NCBI RefSeq assembly: GCF_024679245.1
Contig: NC_090186.1
Coordinates: 31,179,946-31,243,945 of the forward strand
DNA: 64,000 nt
DNA from: Pseudorasbora parva
Lineage: Eukaryota > Chordata > Actinopteri > Cypriniformes > Gobionidae
Reading direction: 5' to 3'
Shown one piece after another: positions 1-12,900 of this stretch. A program made the translations under genes and the position numbers. Each line of letters opens with the position of its first letter. Position 1 is the first letter of the stretch. The notes beneath the pieces were generated by a model. It searched no databases. It was not told the DNA's origin and saw only the letters and a list, made by a program, of their open reading frames with translations.

Positions 1-313
1 GGCTTTCACATTTTACCACTGCATGATCATGCCATTAGTGCTGGCAAAAAAGATAGGAAAGATAAACATAGAACTCTGACCTATTTTTAATCTTCTGGAT
101 GGGATAGCATTATTATTTTAGTTATTAATTATGTCAGCATGTAAAAATATGAGTAATTTTCTGGATTTGATTGTAATAAAAAAAAAGTTAATATAATTAA
201 ATCAAAGTATGACGTATATATATATTTAAAAAAATATGCAAAAGGGCGTGTGCATGTTAAGCACTTTCTTTTTTCTTTTTTTTTTATATATGTACATGTC
301 ATCATGTGCATGT

Positions 314-1348
314 TGTTTTGGGACACCCCTCCAAATAATTGAATTCAGGTGTTCCAATTACTTCCACTGTATATAAAATATATCAAGCACCTAGGCATGC
401 AGATGTTTCTACAAACATTTGTGAAAGAATTGGTCGCTCTCAGGAGCTCAGTGAATTCAAGTGTGGTACCGTGATAGGTTGCCAACTTGCTACCTGTGCA
501 ATAAGTTCAGTTGTGAAATTTCTAAATCACTACTAAATATTCCACAATCAACTTTTAGTGGTATTTTATCAAAGTACAAAAAATTGGGAACCACAGCCAC
601 TCAGCTACGAAGTGGTAGGCCACGTAAAATCAGAGCGGCCATGGCCAAGCAGCTGCATCCAAGCCTTACATCAAGTGCAAAGAGTCAATGCAGTGGTGTA
701 AAGCACACCACCACTGGACTCTAGAGCAGTGGAAACAAGTTCCCTGGAGTGACGAATCAGCTTCTCTGTCTGGCAATCCGATGGACGAATCTGGGTTTGG
801 CAGTTGCTAGGAGAATGGTACTTGACTGACTGCAGTGCCAAGTGTAAAGTTTGGTGGAGGGGGGATTATGGCATGTGGTTATTTATCAGGGCTTGGCCCC
901 TTAGGTCAAGTGAAATTAACTCTTAATGCTTCAGCATACCAAAAATATAAGACATTTTAGACAATTTCATGCTCCCAACTTTGTGGGAACAATTTGGGAA
1001 TGGCCTCTTCCTGTTTCAACATGACTGACAAAAAGCAATGTTCATAAAGAGACAGATGATCGAGTTTGGTGTGGAGGAACTTGACTGGCCTTAACCTGAT
1101 AGTACACCTTTGGGATAAATTAGAGTCCAACATCAATGTCTGACCTCACAAATGTGGTTTAAAAGAATGGTCAAAAATTCCCATAAACATACTCCTAAAC
1201 CTTGTGGAAAGTCTTCCAAGGAGAGTTGATGCTGTTATAACGGCAAAGGATGGGCCAACTCCATATTAAACCCTAATTAACAATGGGATGTCATTAAAGT
1301 TCATGTGCATGTTAAGGCAGGTGTCTCAAAACTTTTGGCAATATAGTG
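314..1348 (+). mobile_element. Tc1/mariner-like relic A, inactive
   Basis: This is a decayed Tc1-type DNA transposon. The right end reads GTGTCTCAAAACTTTTGGCA then ATATAGTG, a typical fish Tc1 terminus. The left end keeps only TTTTGGGACACCCCTCC and has lost its outermost bases. Between them, broken frames encode Tc1 transposase pieces: ICERIGRSQELSEFK, LNIPQSTFSGI and RSGRPRKI from the helix-turn-helix region, then scattered catalytic-domain pieces. Stops, frameshifts and internal deletions rule out function. It lies in atf6 intron 7, antisense to atf6. Confidence 0.8.
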
Positions 1349-2444
1349 CATATCTGATTAGACAAGCAGAAAAAAAAGCCCTTTTGTATAATCTGTTTGA
1401 AATGCATAAAGGCATCACTCCATTTTTCCCTTTCTCTTTGCAGCAGAGATTGGCCTGCATGAGTGTGAGAGTTCATGCATGATCATGTGTGTGTGTGTTT
1501 GCCACGTAGGAGTATAACACCCCAACCAAGAGTCTGGAGCTCAGAATAAAGGACAAAAACAGAAGCAGGAGAGAGAGTTAACATGTGGCTGCGCTCTGCT
1601 AAAAAAGTTTTCTACAAGCCAACAGACGTTGAGGCTACAGATGCGAGTCATATTCCTCTTATTGTCAGATCCATCTAGTGCAATCATTGCTTACATACTA
1701 AAGACATTAGATTTTTTTTCAGAAATCCAATTCACACCTTCAAACATTAAAAAAGTCTACATTTGAAACTTGTCTAAATCAAAAAAATACAAAAGACAGA
1801 TTTATAATTATAGACTACAATAAAATCTGATACCTGCGGAATTGCAACATGCAAAGATGATGTGGACTTTACAAGGAAACCGCTGGTGCATATGGAGACA
1901 ATAACTGTTGCTATAAATGTGTGAACTTGTTTTTCTTCTCTTTCGGCCTAGACATTCATGACCGAGTCTAAATGACAGCTTGTGTGAACGGAACACATTC
2001 AACACTGCCTAAAAATCACATAAGCCATGAACTACAACATAAGCATGCAGATGGGAATGAAATGCACATGCATGGTGGCTGCTACACAGCTGATACTAAT
2101 CTACTATAAAATATGGATCTCACTCAACGTCATATTTTAACAGTAGGAAACAGAACTCATATGGCGCTGCACTACAGGGGATTTAAGACACATGAACTTT
2201 GTATACATGAAGCCATTCAGCTGAGCAACATGAGAGCAGTGAATGCTCATTCACAACTGTTCTACGCCACTGCATGTCCTAAGTAATGCTCCTGTGCACG
2301 CAATACAATTAGCTATGGATGGATATCCTGGTGATTTGGAGAAGACAGCTGCAAATAAAATTGCAAGCATTTTTTCCTGTCACGTGTCTTCATGGTACCT
2401 CTGAGTGATTCATAATTATTGCAATGTAAATATTGCAATTGATT
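1349..2444. other. atf6 intron 7, no recognised feature
   Basis: AT-rich intronic sequence between two transposon relics. I see no convincing exon, RNA gene or repeat end here. Confidence 0.5.
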
Positions 2445-3440
2445 TACACTCACCTGAAGGATTATTAGGAACACCTGTTCAATTTCTCACTAATGCAATT
2501 ATCTAATCAACCAATCACATGGCAGTTGCTTCAATGCATTTAGGGGTGTGGTCCTGGTCAAGACAATCTCCTGAACTTCCAAACTGAACGTCAGAATGGG
2601 AAAGAAAGGTGATTTAAGCAATTTTGAGCGTGGCATGGTTGTTGATGCCAGACGGGCCGGTCTGAGTATTCAAGCTGATAGAAGAGCAACTTTGACTGAA
2701 ATAACCACACAATACAACTCAGGTATGCAGCTAAGCATTTGTGAAGCCACAACACGCACAACCTTAAGGCGGGTGGGCTACAACAGCAGAAGACCCAACC
2801 GGGTACCACTCATCTCCAGGAAAAATAGGAAAAAGATGCTACAATTTGCACAAGCTCACCAAAATTGGACAGCCAAAATTTGGCATAAACAGAATGAGAA
2901 CATGGATCCATCATGCCTTGTTACCACTGTGAAGGCTGGTGGTGGTGGTGTAATGGTGTGGGGGATGTTTTCTTGGCACACTTTAGGCCCCTTAGTGCCA
3001 ATTGGGCATTGTTTAAATGCCATGGCCTACCTGAGCATAGTTTCTAACCATGTCCATTCCTTTGTGACCACCATGTACCCATCCTCTGGTGGCTAATTCC
3101 AGCAGGATAATATACCATGTCATAAAGCTCGAATCATTCCAAATTTCTTGAACATGACAATGATATCAATGTACTAAAATGGCCCCAAAGTCACCAGACC
3201 TCAATCCAATAGAGAATCTTTGGGATGTGGTGGAACGGGAGCTTCGTGCCCTGGATGTGCATCCCACAAATCTCCATCAACTGCAAGATGCTATCCTAGC
3301 AATATGGGCCAACATTTCTAAAGAATGCTTTCAGCACCTTGTTGAATTAATGCCACATAGAATTAAGGCAGTACTGAAGGCGAAAGGGGGTCAAACCCAG
3401 TATTAGTATGGTGTTCCTAATAATCCTTTAGGTTAGTGTA
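2445..3440 (+). mobile_element. Tc1-like element B, internally deleted
   Basis: Inverted ends match closely: left TACACTCACCTGAAGGATTA at 2445 and the complement of TAATCCTTTAGGTTAGTGTA at 3440, flanked by TA. The transposase starts at 2596 (MGKKGDLSNFERGMVVDARR). It then jumps directly to ADRRATLTEITTQ, so about 60 residues of the DNA-binding region are missing. Catalytic pieces follow (GGGGVMVWGMFSW and SPDLNPIENLWDVVERE), interrupted by stops. A second copy of the same family is at 39991-41056. Confidence 0.88.
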
Positions 3441-4469
3441 CATTATATTGTAATAAATAAGTGATTCATATAACCCGTGGGTCATTATTATTGGTGGCGA
3501 ATGTTTTTGGACAATGTACTGCCCACGCAAGTAATTATCATAATGATAATGAAATCGAATCAATGACATGAATGAGAAGCATTAACTAAAACATACCATT
3601 AACAAAAATATGCTACTAATAACAACAGTATATACATAATTTAATATCACAAACACTATGTAAAAATTAATACACAAAAAGCTAATACACAAAGTAAAAA
3701 GAATCAAGTAATGTCTTTAAAACACTGAATATCTTAGTATACTCAAACTTCATGGAGCTCAGTTTTCACATAATTTGATTTATTATAAATGTGTGATATA
3801 TTCATCAACTAAATTTAGTGCATCCTATCCCATGTTAAATAATAAATATTACATGATAAAATATTGACTGCAATGCATACACAGCATTTTATAGGGTAAT
3901 AACTAAATGAATATGCACCCACTGACAGCTGAGATTAAAACATTTGAGAGGGGTTTTATCTGGCTGACTGACTTTTCACACAGCTATAGTTAAGCCGTCT
4001 GTAATTTCTGACATTACCCAGCAATGTTTACTACAGGGCCTTTGTTTATCAGTACTTCTATGGAGGTCTGTTGTCTCTATGTTCTCTCCCAATCAATGCC
4101 ACTGCCTACACACGAACCAAACTAATGTACACACAGGTGCTCTGCTGGATTTTTTTTCCAGAGAACTTGGAAATTGAAAAGGGCTCAGAGTGAAAGCTGT
4201 AACAACACCCAATGTGGAAAAGGCAGCACTAAATGCACAGGAATTTGAGACTAATCCTGAACTCTATTTAATTAATCTGAGGTCAGTTGAATCTACAGTA
4301 CGTCGGAACAAATACTTTAATGGAAAATAATGAGAGCATGAGCTCACTGTTGGTTGGTCGCTAGGAACACTGGGACAAAAAGTTGACTCTGAGAGCCATA
4401 CTCTTACAAAAAGAAAATGAAAAAAAATTGTTCTTTAAGCTCAATGTATCATGCTTATCAAAATGACAA
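3441..4469. other. atf6 intron 7, no recognised feature
   Basis: AT-rich intron sequence without ORFs, exon signals or repeat ends that I can support. Confidence 0.5.
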
Positions 4470-5187
4470 CAGCCACGTTTACATGCACACTTTTTTGTCA
4501 TTCCGTTTAAAATAATTCCAACTGAAAGATTCTGTGGACTGTTTACATGAGATGTTATCTAAACCGATCTAGGGTATACATGTCCTGACTTTCTATCGCA
4601 ATCATCACAGAGTTTGTCTTCCGCATCAGAAATGTCGACTCTGTCCTCTCCGGCAGCTGGAATGTGTTCACGGATGCCATAGCAACTCTCAGTGACCACC
4701 ATGACTTATACGGTTCTATAAAAGCTATTTATTTGTTGTAAAGTGTAATCATCTCAGAAAAAAATTATTCTTCTGTCATGCGCAGTTGAAGTAAAAAGTG
4801 CCAGGGATAAACGCTGTCAAGATGAGAGGGTGTCATTATCTTCATAACTTCTTACAAAATAAAAAGTTTACCCCTCAGAAAAATTGTACTTTCCTCTCAA
4901 CATTATAGCCTGCGGCTGCGTGAGTGCGGCGCATGGTCAGTGGTGAAGGCACGCGCTGTGTATCACGTCATATTAGGACGCACACTGAAAAATAATCGGG
5001 TCAGGTCGTTTACATGGTTACATTTTTCGTTTGATCGGTTCATGAAAATGTTTATCCCACCCCTCTCAAACCGATTACAATTTCTCATTCGGTTTGGGCA
5101 TTTTTATTCCGATCAAGATGTTTATATGGAGCATTTTCATTCGGATTGGACTTTTAAACCGATTAAAGTGCTCCATGTAAACGCCCC
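4470..5187. mobile_element. Possible hAT-type MITE
   Basis: The left end CAGCCACGTTTACATGCAC resembles the complement of the right end (AGGGGCGTTTACATGGAGCA). Subterminal motifs AAACCGAT and GTTTACAT recur inside on both strands. There is no coding capacity. I could not find a clean 8-bp target duplication, so the superfamily is tentative. Confidence 0.45.
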
Positions 5188-6127
5188 TAATATCCTGTAA
5201 AATAAAATAATACACATTTTAGTACACAAGATATACACTACCGTTTTTGGAGTGGTAAGGTAAAGATCTTTTTGACAATTTTGAAAAAAAAGGGTGGCTT
5301 CAACAGGGGCTTTGCAGCCCAAAGGGGTGCACAGGGGTTAACAATTATTGATCTAAATTTTATTTTTTTGTGAAGAAAAGTGACACTTTATCCACCATTA
5401 TCCCTTCTACAGAAATATGTGCTCTTCTCATTAATGAGTCTCTCTCGTTTCAACCATAACACCTTCTCCTCCTCTCTTAACTATAAACAGCCTAATTTCT
5501 CACATCTGGGTAGGGCTTTTCGCTGATGTCAGGACAGCACATCTGGGAGAACACATGCTTTTGATTAGGGAACCATTTGATGAGTAAATACAAATATCAA
5601 AGTAAGACCAAATCCTTGGTCATTAATGTTCCCTTAGCTTTCTTGTACTCCATTTTTATTTAAAGTCACAGCATGTAATTTCTACATGCCTAGAATTATT
5701 AAACTCAGATTATGAGAAAACAGGTTTCCTAAACAGAAAATTCCACCCAAAACTCATGATATTGCTTGAGCAAGTGTTGCCATGTTAAAACACCAAAACA
5801 AACAGAGCAATGTGGAAAGTGCTGCACAGTCACACTTTTTGGGGGGAAAGTCAATCAATTTGAATTTCAGGGACAGGAAATAATACACAGCAGCTACAAG
5901 TCCTTGAGTAAATACACTAGAATTAGAGACTGATGTAGTACTGACTATTACTGAGATTCGGTGCTATTACTGGGTTTCTTCCATACTGAAATTACACACC
6001 ATCTGCACATTAAACGCCTAAAATAAGACAATATTTTATTACAATTATATGTTACTGTTACAAATGTCCTTTCCACTTATAATTCTTGGAAATTCTGAGG
6101 ATTTTTTTTCACAGTGAAAGGCTTAAA
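5188..6127. other. atf6 intron 7, no recognised feature
   Basis: Low-complexity AT-rich intron. No exon or repeat boundary is recognised. Confidence 0.5.
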
Positions 6128-6480
6128 GACACTACCGTTCAAAAGTTTAGGCTCAGTGAGGTTTTTTTGTGGGGTTTAAAAAAAAAACTAACTGACAACT
6201 TATTTGGCAAAAATGTATTTAAATTTATCAAAAGGTACAGTAAAGATTTTTATTTCAAATAAATGCTGCTCTCTTAAACTTATTTAAAACTTAACTGCTA
6301 AAACTTATTTTAAATTTGCCTATTTTATAATATAACTATTTTTTGCTATATTTTTCAAATAAAATATAAATATAAATGTATCAAATAAATGCAGTCTAGT
6401 AAGAGACTTATTTCAAAAGCATGTTTTTTTTTAAAATCATTTAAAAAATAAAATCATACCGCCCATAATTTTCAACAGTG
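6128..6480 (+). repeat. Dispersed cyprinid repeat R1 fragment
   Basis: It starts ACTACCGTTCAAAAGTTTAGG and carries TTCAAATAAATGCTGCTCT, hallmarks of a very common interspersed repeat in cyprinid genomes. Other fragments in this window are at about 25975-26055, 26878-27115, 33440-33700 and 51085-51365. I could not assign its class. Confidence 0.6.
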
Positions 6481-6775
6481 TAAATAACAGACAAATGTTT
6501 TCTTCTGTGTGGCCCTACAGTCAACAAGTATCAGGCCAAAGGTGTTCTTTAACAAGTTATTCCAGAATATAGCAAAGTTTTAACGGTCATCCACATTGTA
6601 AATATTTGCGAACACTTCAATAATGTTTGCATAGAGATTATTGCGACTGCAAAATATAATTTTCATCAGAAAGCAAATGTATACCAATTCAATACAAATG
6701 ATAATATTAATGGGTAATCTTGGCAAATAAACAGCGTTCTTGCAAAACGTAAGAATTCTGGTGGTAGAAACTCAC

Positions 6776-6957
6776 ATCATCGTCAGGGGTGGAATTCTGC
6801 AGGGTCATGGCGACCACAGGAGATGCTGTTACCGGGGCAACAACGGAGATGGATCTGTCCTGAGCCAGCGTTGGCACAGTGACTACACGTGTGGGCAGTG
6901 CCTGAGGCGTCTGAAGCTGGACAACCTGAGTGGGCTGAGATAGCAGCATTTGTTGAC
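6776..6957 (-). CDS. atf6: atf6 coding exon 7
   Basis: 182 nt, acceptor TTGCAG and donor GTGAG. It encodes QQMLLSQPTQVVQLQTPQA and ends in STPDDD, immediately before where the basic region should start in the next exon. No basic-region exon is readable on the minus strand between 1 and 6775. Confidence 0.92.
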
Positions 6958-9900
6958 CTGCAAGAGAGTAACCTTGCTGTTATTTTTATTCACTTTTACT
7001 GATCTCCAATAATCTCAAGACTATGCAAGTAAAGTTTTTACAGCACAGACTGGTTTAATAACCTGAAAAAGGGAGAAAAAAAAAATACTTTTTTAAATCA
7101 CAAAGGTAACAGTTTTCCCAAGCACCATCCCTCACCCAGAACAAAATGCGTCACCTCCAGGCAACACAGACAAACACAATTTGTCAGGCATGACGAGTTA
7201 CTGTTGGTGTTGAGTTAAATGAGAGGAATTCGCTGTGGCACCCCGGCAGGGTTCATTCCGAACGGCTTCCATTCTCTCAGCCACCCACTGCCTTACCCAT
7301 TAGTCTTCCGACAAACTACAATTAACCTCGCATCAAAACTCTGTGGTTAGCCAGAAAATAATTACTGTAGCATGAACGCAATCAGTTCAAAGTGCACTTT
7401 CGCTAGGTTTCACACAGATGGATTCAATACATAGCAGCCCATGTTGGTTCTCTCTTTTCCAACTGAGAAAACGAGAAAAAGATTGTAGTGCTTTGTGAAG
7501 CATACAACTTATAAACTAAAATCTATATTGACACGCAATACCTTTTTCTGAAAAAACGTTCACATAGTTCTCAAAAACTGAGTGAAAAGTGATTGTTTGA
7601 GCACACTGGAGTAGTTATTTGTCAAATCAAGTAATGTTTTAGATAAGGTGATTACAGGATAAGACTTGAATTCATGCTTTCTGCTCCAGTTGTGTTTCCA
7701 GGTGTGTGAGGTAAATGTTTATACTAGTCACAAGGAAACGGATACTGAAGCTTGCTGATTCTTGACAGCCATAGTTTAACACTGAAGACATTAAACAGAG
7801 TCGCCTATCAGGGCAGTCTGTGGAGAAATCTTTTTCCTACTGTGCTCAATCATAATATATCAGCATTGACTACAGCAAGAATGAATGCACTAATTAAAGC
7901 GTACAAATAGAGAAATTAGCCCGTTTCCCAAACAACATTCAAACATAACGAACAGGCATAAAAAAAATGACCTAATATTGTGTTGGTCCCCTTTTGGTGC
8001 CAAAACAGGCCTGACCCATCAAGGCATGGACTCTACTAGACCCCTGAAAGTGTGCTGTGGTATCTGGCACAAAGTTGTTAGCAGCATTTCTTTTCAGTCC
8101 TGTAAATTGCAAGGTGGGGCCTCCATGGATCGGACTTGTTTGTTCAGCACATCCCACAAATGCTCGATTTGTATTGAGATCTGGGGAATTTGGAGGCCAA
8201 GTCAACACCTCAAACTCATTGTTGTGCTCCTCTGAAACCAATCCTGAACCATTATTGCTTTGTGGCCAGGGCGCATTATCCTTCTGAAAGAGGCCACAGC
8301 CACCAGGGAATACCATTTCCATGAAAATGTGTACATCTGCAACAATGCTTAGGTAGGTGGTATTTGTCAAAGTAGCATCCACATGGATGGTAGAACCCAA
8401 GGTTTCCCATTGCCCAAATCATCAGACTGCTTACACTGGCTTGCCTGCTTCCCATAGTTCATCCTGGTGCCGTGTGATCCCCAGGTAAGCAACGCACATG
8501 CACCCGGCCATCCATGTGATGTAAAAGAAAATGTTATTCATTAGAAAGGCCACCTTCTTCCATTGCTTCATGGTCCCCTCACATGCCCACTGTTGGCGCT
8601 TTCAATGGCGACAGGGGTCAGACTGGGCACCCTGACTGGTCTGCAGCTATGCCACCCCATATGCAACAAACTGCAGAGCACTGTGTATTCTGACAAAAAA
8701 ATTCTATCAGAACCAGAATTTACTCCTTGAGCAACAGTAGCTCGTCTTTGATAGGACCACATGGGCTAGCCTTCGCTCCCCACGTGCCTCAATGAGCCTT
8801 GGCCACCCATGACCCTGTCACCGGTTCACCACTGTTCCTTCCTTGGAGCACTTTTGATAGATACTGACCACTGCAGACCGGGAACACCCCACAAGAGCTG
8901 TAGTTTTGGAGATGCTCTAAACCAAGCGTCTAGCCATCACAATTTTTCCCTTGTCAAACTCGCTGAAATCCTAACGCTTGCCCATTTTTGCTGCTTTCAA
9001 AAGGCAGGCAGCTCATTCATATCTATGTCGAGTCTGCTTTTTCTAGGATATGTAAAGGCAGAAAGGTGTACCAACAGTTTGAAAAGTTGATACTTTGCGC
9101 CATCTGCTGGTTTTTGTATGCATGAACAGAGTTTTGCAATACACCCTGAAACATTTGACTTTGCTAATAAACAAATAAAAATGTATAAAAATGTATATAA
9201 ACATACTGAGACCTTTTATCACATACAAGACTTCAAAAAGAGGACTTAAAAAAAGTGTGACAGAATAGGAAACTGTTTTTTTGTTTTTTTACCTGTAGGG
9301 GGTGCTGGTTGAATAGTGACGGGTGGATGTTTCACCACAGGCAGAACAGTAGTCTGGAGAGGTTGGATGATGATGGTCTTAGTCTGAAGCGGGGCTGTAG
9401 CATGGGTGATGGGCACCGTGGTGATGAGTGGTTTAGGCTGAATGGAGACCTTGGGACTAACTTGAATGGGTCTCTTTGCTGGTTGGACAGGCTTTGCTGT
9501 GAGAACAATTTTGCTGTTAATTAGCTGTTTTATAAAAAGTTAAAAAATAAATAGGAAATTAGGGAGGTTTCAGTTATTCTAAATGAATATAATTCACTTA
9601 CCTTTTGTCTGATTGGTCCTCTTGGAAGGCTTTCTCTCAGTGGGCGCCTCAACAAAACCGCTTGAGTCAGAACAGACAGACATTGGAGAGGGCTGAGAAT
9701 GCCAGGAGACTGGAGAGAGCGCCTCATCCTAAAGAAAGCATATTGAATAAACTGAACAATCAATTTTCTGCTATGACAAAAGTAGAGCAGCATAATGGTT
9801 AGTTAGGTCTATCCAAAAGCCATCAGTGCCCTTAAAGAGATAAAGAGAACTGAAAGTGTGCTCAAGCATAAGAATTCTGGGTTGTGAATCCAGATGGTCT

Positions 9901-12900
9901 AAAAGTATACATATCATTACGTAACTGTTTACACATATCCAACGACAGAACAATAAAACCATAAATAAAACACTACAGAACACCTTTGATGCCACACTAT
10001 TCTTTAATGTGTCTACAATCATAACCTTGTGTCTGACTGTAACTGAGCCTTGAAATTCATTTTTCTTTTAACATGTTAAATGGCTTAGATTTTAAAATCC
10101 ATTGAGTCTCCTTCGTTCAGTTTGATTCAACCAGCTGTCTATTTTTTTAAAAACAAGGTGTCCCGTGTGCACGTCCCTTACAAGATGTTGCATCATTCAC
10201 TAACAGAACGTGTTAAAGGGGGGGTGAAATGCTATTTCATGCATACTAAACTTTTTACACTGTTAAAGACTTGGATTCCCATCCTAAACATAGACAAAGT
10301 TTCAAAAACTAATGCTGGACATTTGATGGAGTATTTCTGTGTTAAAAATACTCCTTCCGGTTTCTCACAAGTTTCGGAGAGTTTTTTTCGAGTATGGGTC
10401 GACTTGACGTTAATAGAACGGAAGGTCCTTGTATGGGCCGTACGGGCTCTTCTCCCGGTAGGGTGCACGCACGTGTGACTAGAGCGCGTGTGAAATGCTC
10501 GCCCGTAAACCCTCTCTCAGGTGCAGATCCAGTCGTCAGTGAACTCTTATATCGGTTACAGTCCACGTCTCGCTCCACTTTATTCCTATGGTTGACGTCG
10601 AGCGACTTCAACTCTTCAGCACAGCATTCCGGGAAGGCAGCGCTGCATTTGAACCGATTTGAACGCAGAAATGACGGGAAGCTTCACAACATCGCTTCAG
10701 TCGCATCGCAAAGTGGATCTCCACGCCACTGCTGTCACAGGACTTCACCAAATCATCCCAAAGAAGTGTGTTTTTGACGGAGCGGTCCCAGCGATAAAGG
10801 TTCGGTCCTGCTTTGGAAGCAGTCGGTGAGTAAAACTGCTTCAAATGTCTATGCTGTTGGCTATCGTCACGTGAGTAAACATCAGTAAACGACACGATCG
10901 CGTGTTTCGTCATTCAAATGCGCTAATGGACTTCATTGCTGTTCTCTGTATAATGTTACACTAGTCTGACGTGCAAAACCGTTTTGCTTGCTAAGGTCTA
11001 ACGTTAGTCACATACAATAGTCCATAAACCGAATCATGTCCTCATAAACTGTACTGTATTAACTGTATTACACCCATGTTTTTCTGTGGTGTTTTTCACA
11101 ATCAAGATTTACATATGAAGGTGGAGGCAATGGTGTTTGTGACTCACAGTATGTGATGTCCATGTACTGAACTTTTTTTATTTAACTATGGCAAGGTTAT
11201 TCAATTTTTCATTTTAGTGCACCTTTAAACAAATATTTTTTAATTGAAAATGTTCTTCTTCAGGTTTATACATCCCACATTTAAGTTTGGAAACAATGTT
11301 GTATTTATGTCACACTATTTATTTAACAGCTTAATAGTTTATAACAGTTTAATAGTTAATAGTTTAAATGTTATAAATATTTTTTCATACATAGCATGAA
11401 AAATATACAGATGAATTTTAGTAAGGGGTCCCTCTTAAAAGGTTCATCATATTTGGGGGTCCTTGTCATCATAAAGTTTGAAATACCCTGCATTATATTA
11501 TAACATATAAGGTGTTTCTCCCTCATATCTGCTCGAGGTCTTGATTAGTTGTGGCATTTCTTTGTTGTTTAGAATCCTGTATTCTCATGTTTTTGTCTTT
11601 TATGAGTTTAATAAAGAATTCTGTCTCGTCTTTTGTCCAAATATACCACCAGGTGACCTGCCTGAAATTGCTGAATTGCCTGAAAATCCACCTCATGTGA
11701 GTATAATAGTATATACAAGGTTTTTTGCAATTAAGGGAATTTTTGCACAATTCACGTGTTTCTATTGGGTGTATTTTCAATTCAGAATTTCAATTTGAGT
11801 AATGGAAACAAACAGCTTCGGTTTTTCTCGAAACCTTGAAAGGGACACTGATTTTAAGCTAATACACCTTGAACTGTCAACACACATTACAAAATAAGCC
11901 TGGACACATCTCAATGCCAGACATTAATTAGTTTGATGATGTGCTGAGAGCTGATTAAGACGTTCGTTAACACAGTGGAGTCTTAATTAGACACCTAATT
12001 CGCATGGGTGTATGTGCGTGTCTGCCCTCTTGATCCCTGAACCACAGCAGCTGGCAGAACCAGTGCAGCCTAAACACACTCCATCTGGGCACTGGATGGT
12101 CATTTGACTAATTAAGGAATTAAATAAAGGAAGAAAACTAGAAGTGCATCTGAGTGTATATATAACAAAATAAAATATATTAAGAAAGTAAATAGTATAT
12201 AATTTTACTTTATAAATATAAATTAAAATATTTATATACAATTTTGTCTCTTTTGCAATTCCTAAATTCTACATTATTGTGATTATTAATTATATAAACA
12301 TTATATGTTGATATATGCATACAAATGAAAAAGAAACAATTGTGTGCTTATGTTAGTTTGTCTGTGATTGTAAAAGTTCAAAACACTGGACAGATTTAGA
12401 TGCAAATTTCAGTAGGTAGAAATGCAAAAGGACAGCGTATTTTTATTTTGGGGTGGAGTTTGACTCACATGTGTGGAGCACGGTGAGTGGGGCTCTACTG
12501 ACGCTGGAGAGGATACTGAACTGAGCGTGTGGTTTGGTGACAGTGAGTCCACGGTTACATCATCTGTGAGAGCAAACAGAAAGAACAATGACAGATTTGT
12601 TTTTTTAATCAGAACTTTTACCTGGACGCAGTGACATGACCCTCGAGGAATAGTGACATGTACGTTTTTTATATTTTGCTTTGGTGATATTCTAAACGTT
12701 TCTCAAAAATATTGAGTTACTATGAATTTGTTGCTGCTATAGACATTCAAAAACAGGCATGTTTTATTACCTGACTGAGGGCTACTCCACACTGGGTGCT
12801 CAATGTCAAAGTCCATGCCAGGAACAGAGGTGCCCTAAAGAAGGAAAGATCCACAATGTTTTTCTTTTTCATTCTAAAAATAATAGTAATAATTGAATAA

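Noticed and set aside
2596..3406. Host genes encoding the GKKGDLSNFER proteins
   Set aside because: These are Tc1 transposase fragments between inverted terminal repeats, with stops and deletions.
1..6775. atf6 exon 8 (basic region and leucine zipper) inside the window
   Set aside because: I looked on the minus strand for the conserved basic-region reading (RRQQRMIKNRESA-like) and did not find it. It must lie beyond position 1.
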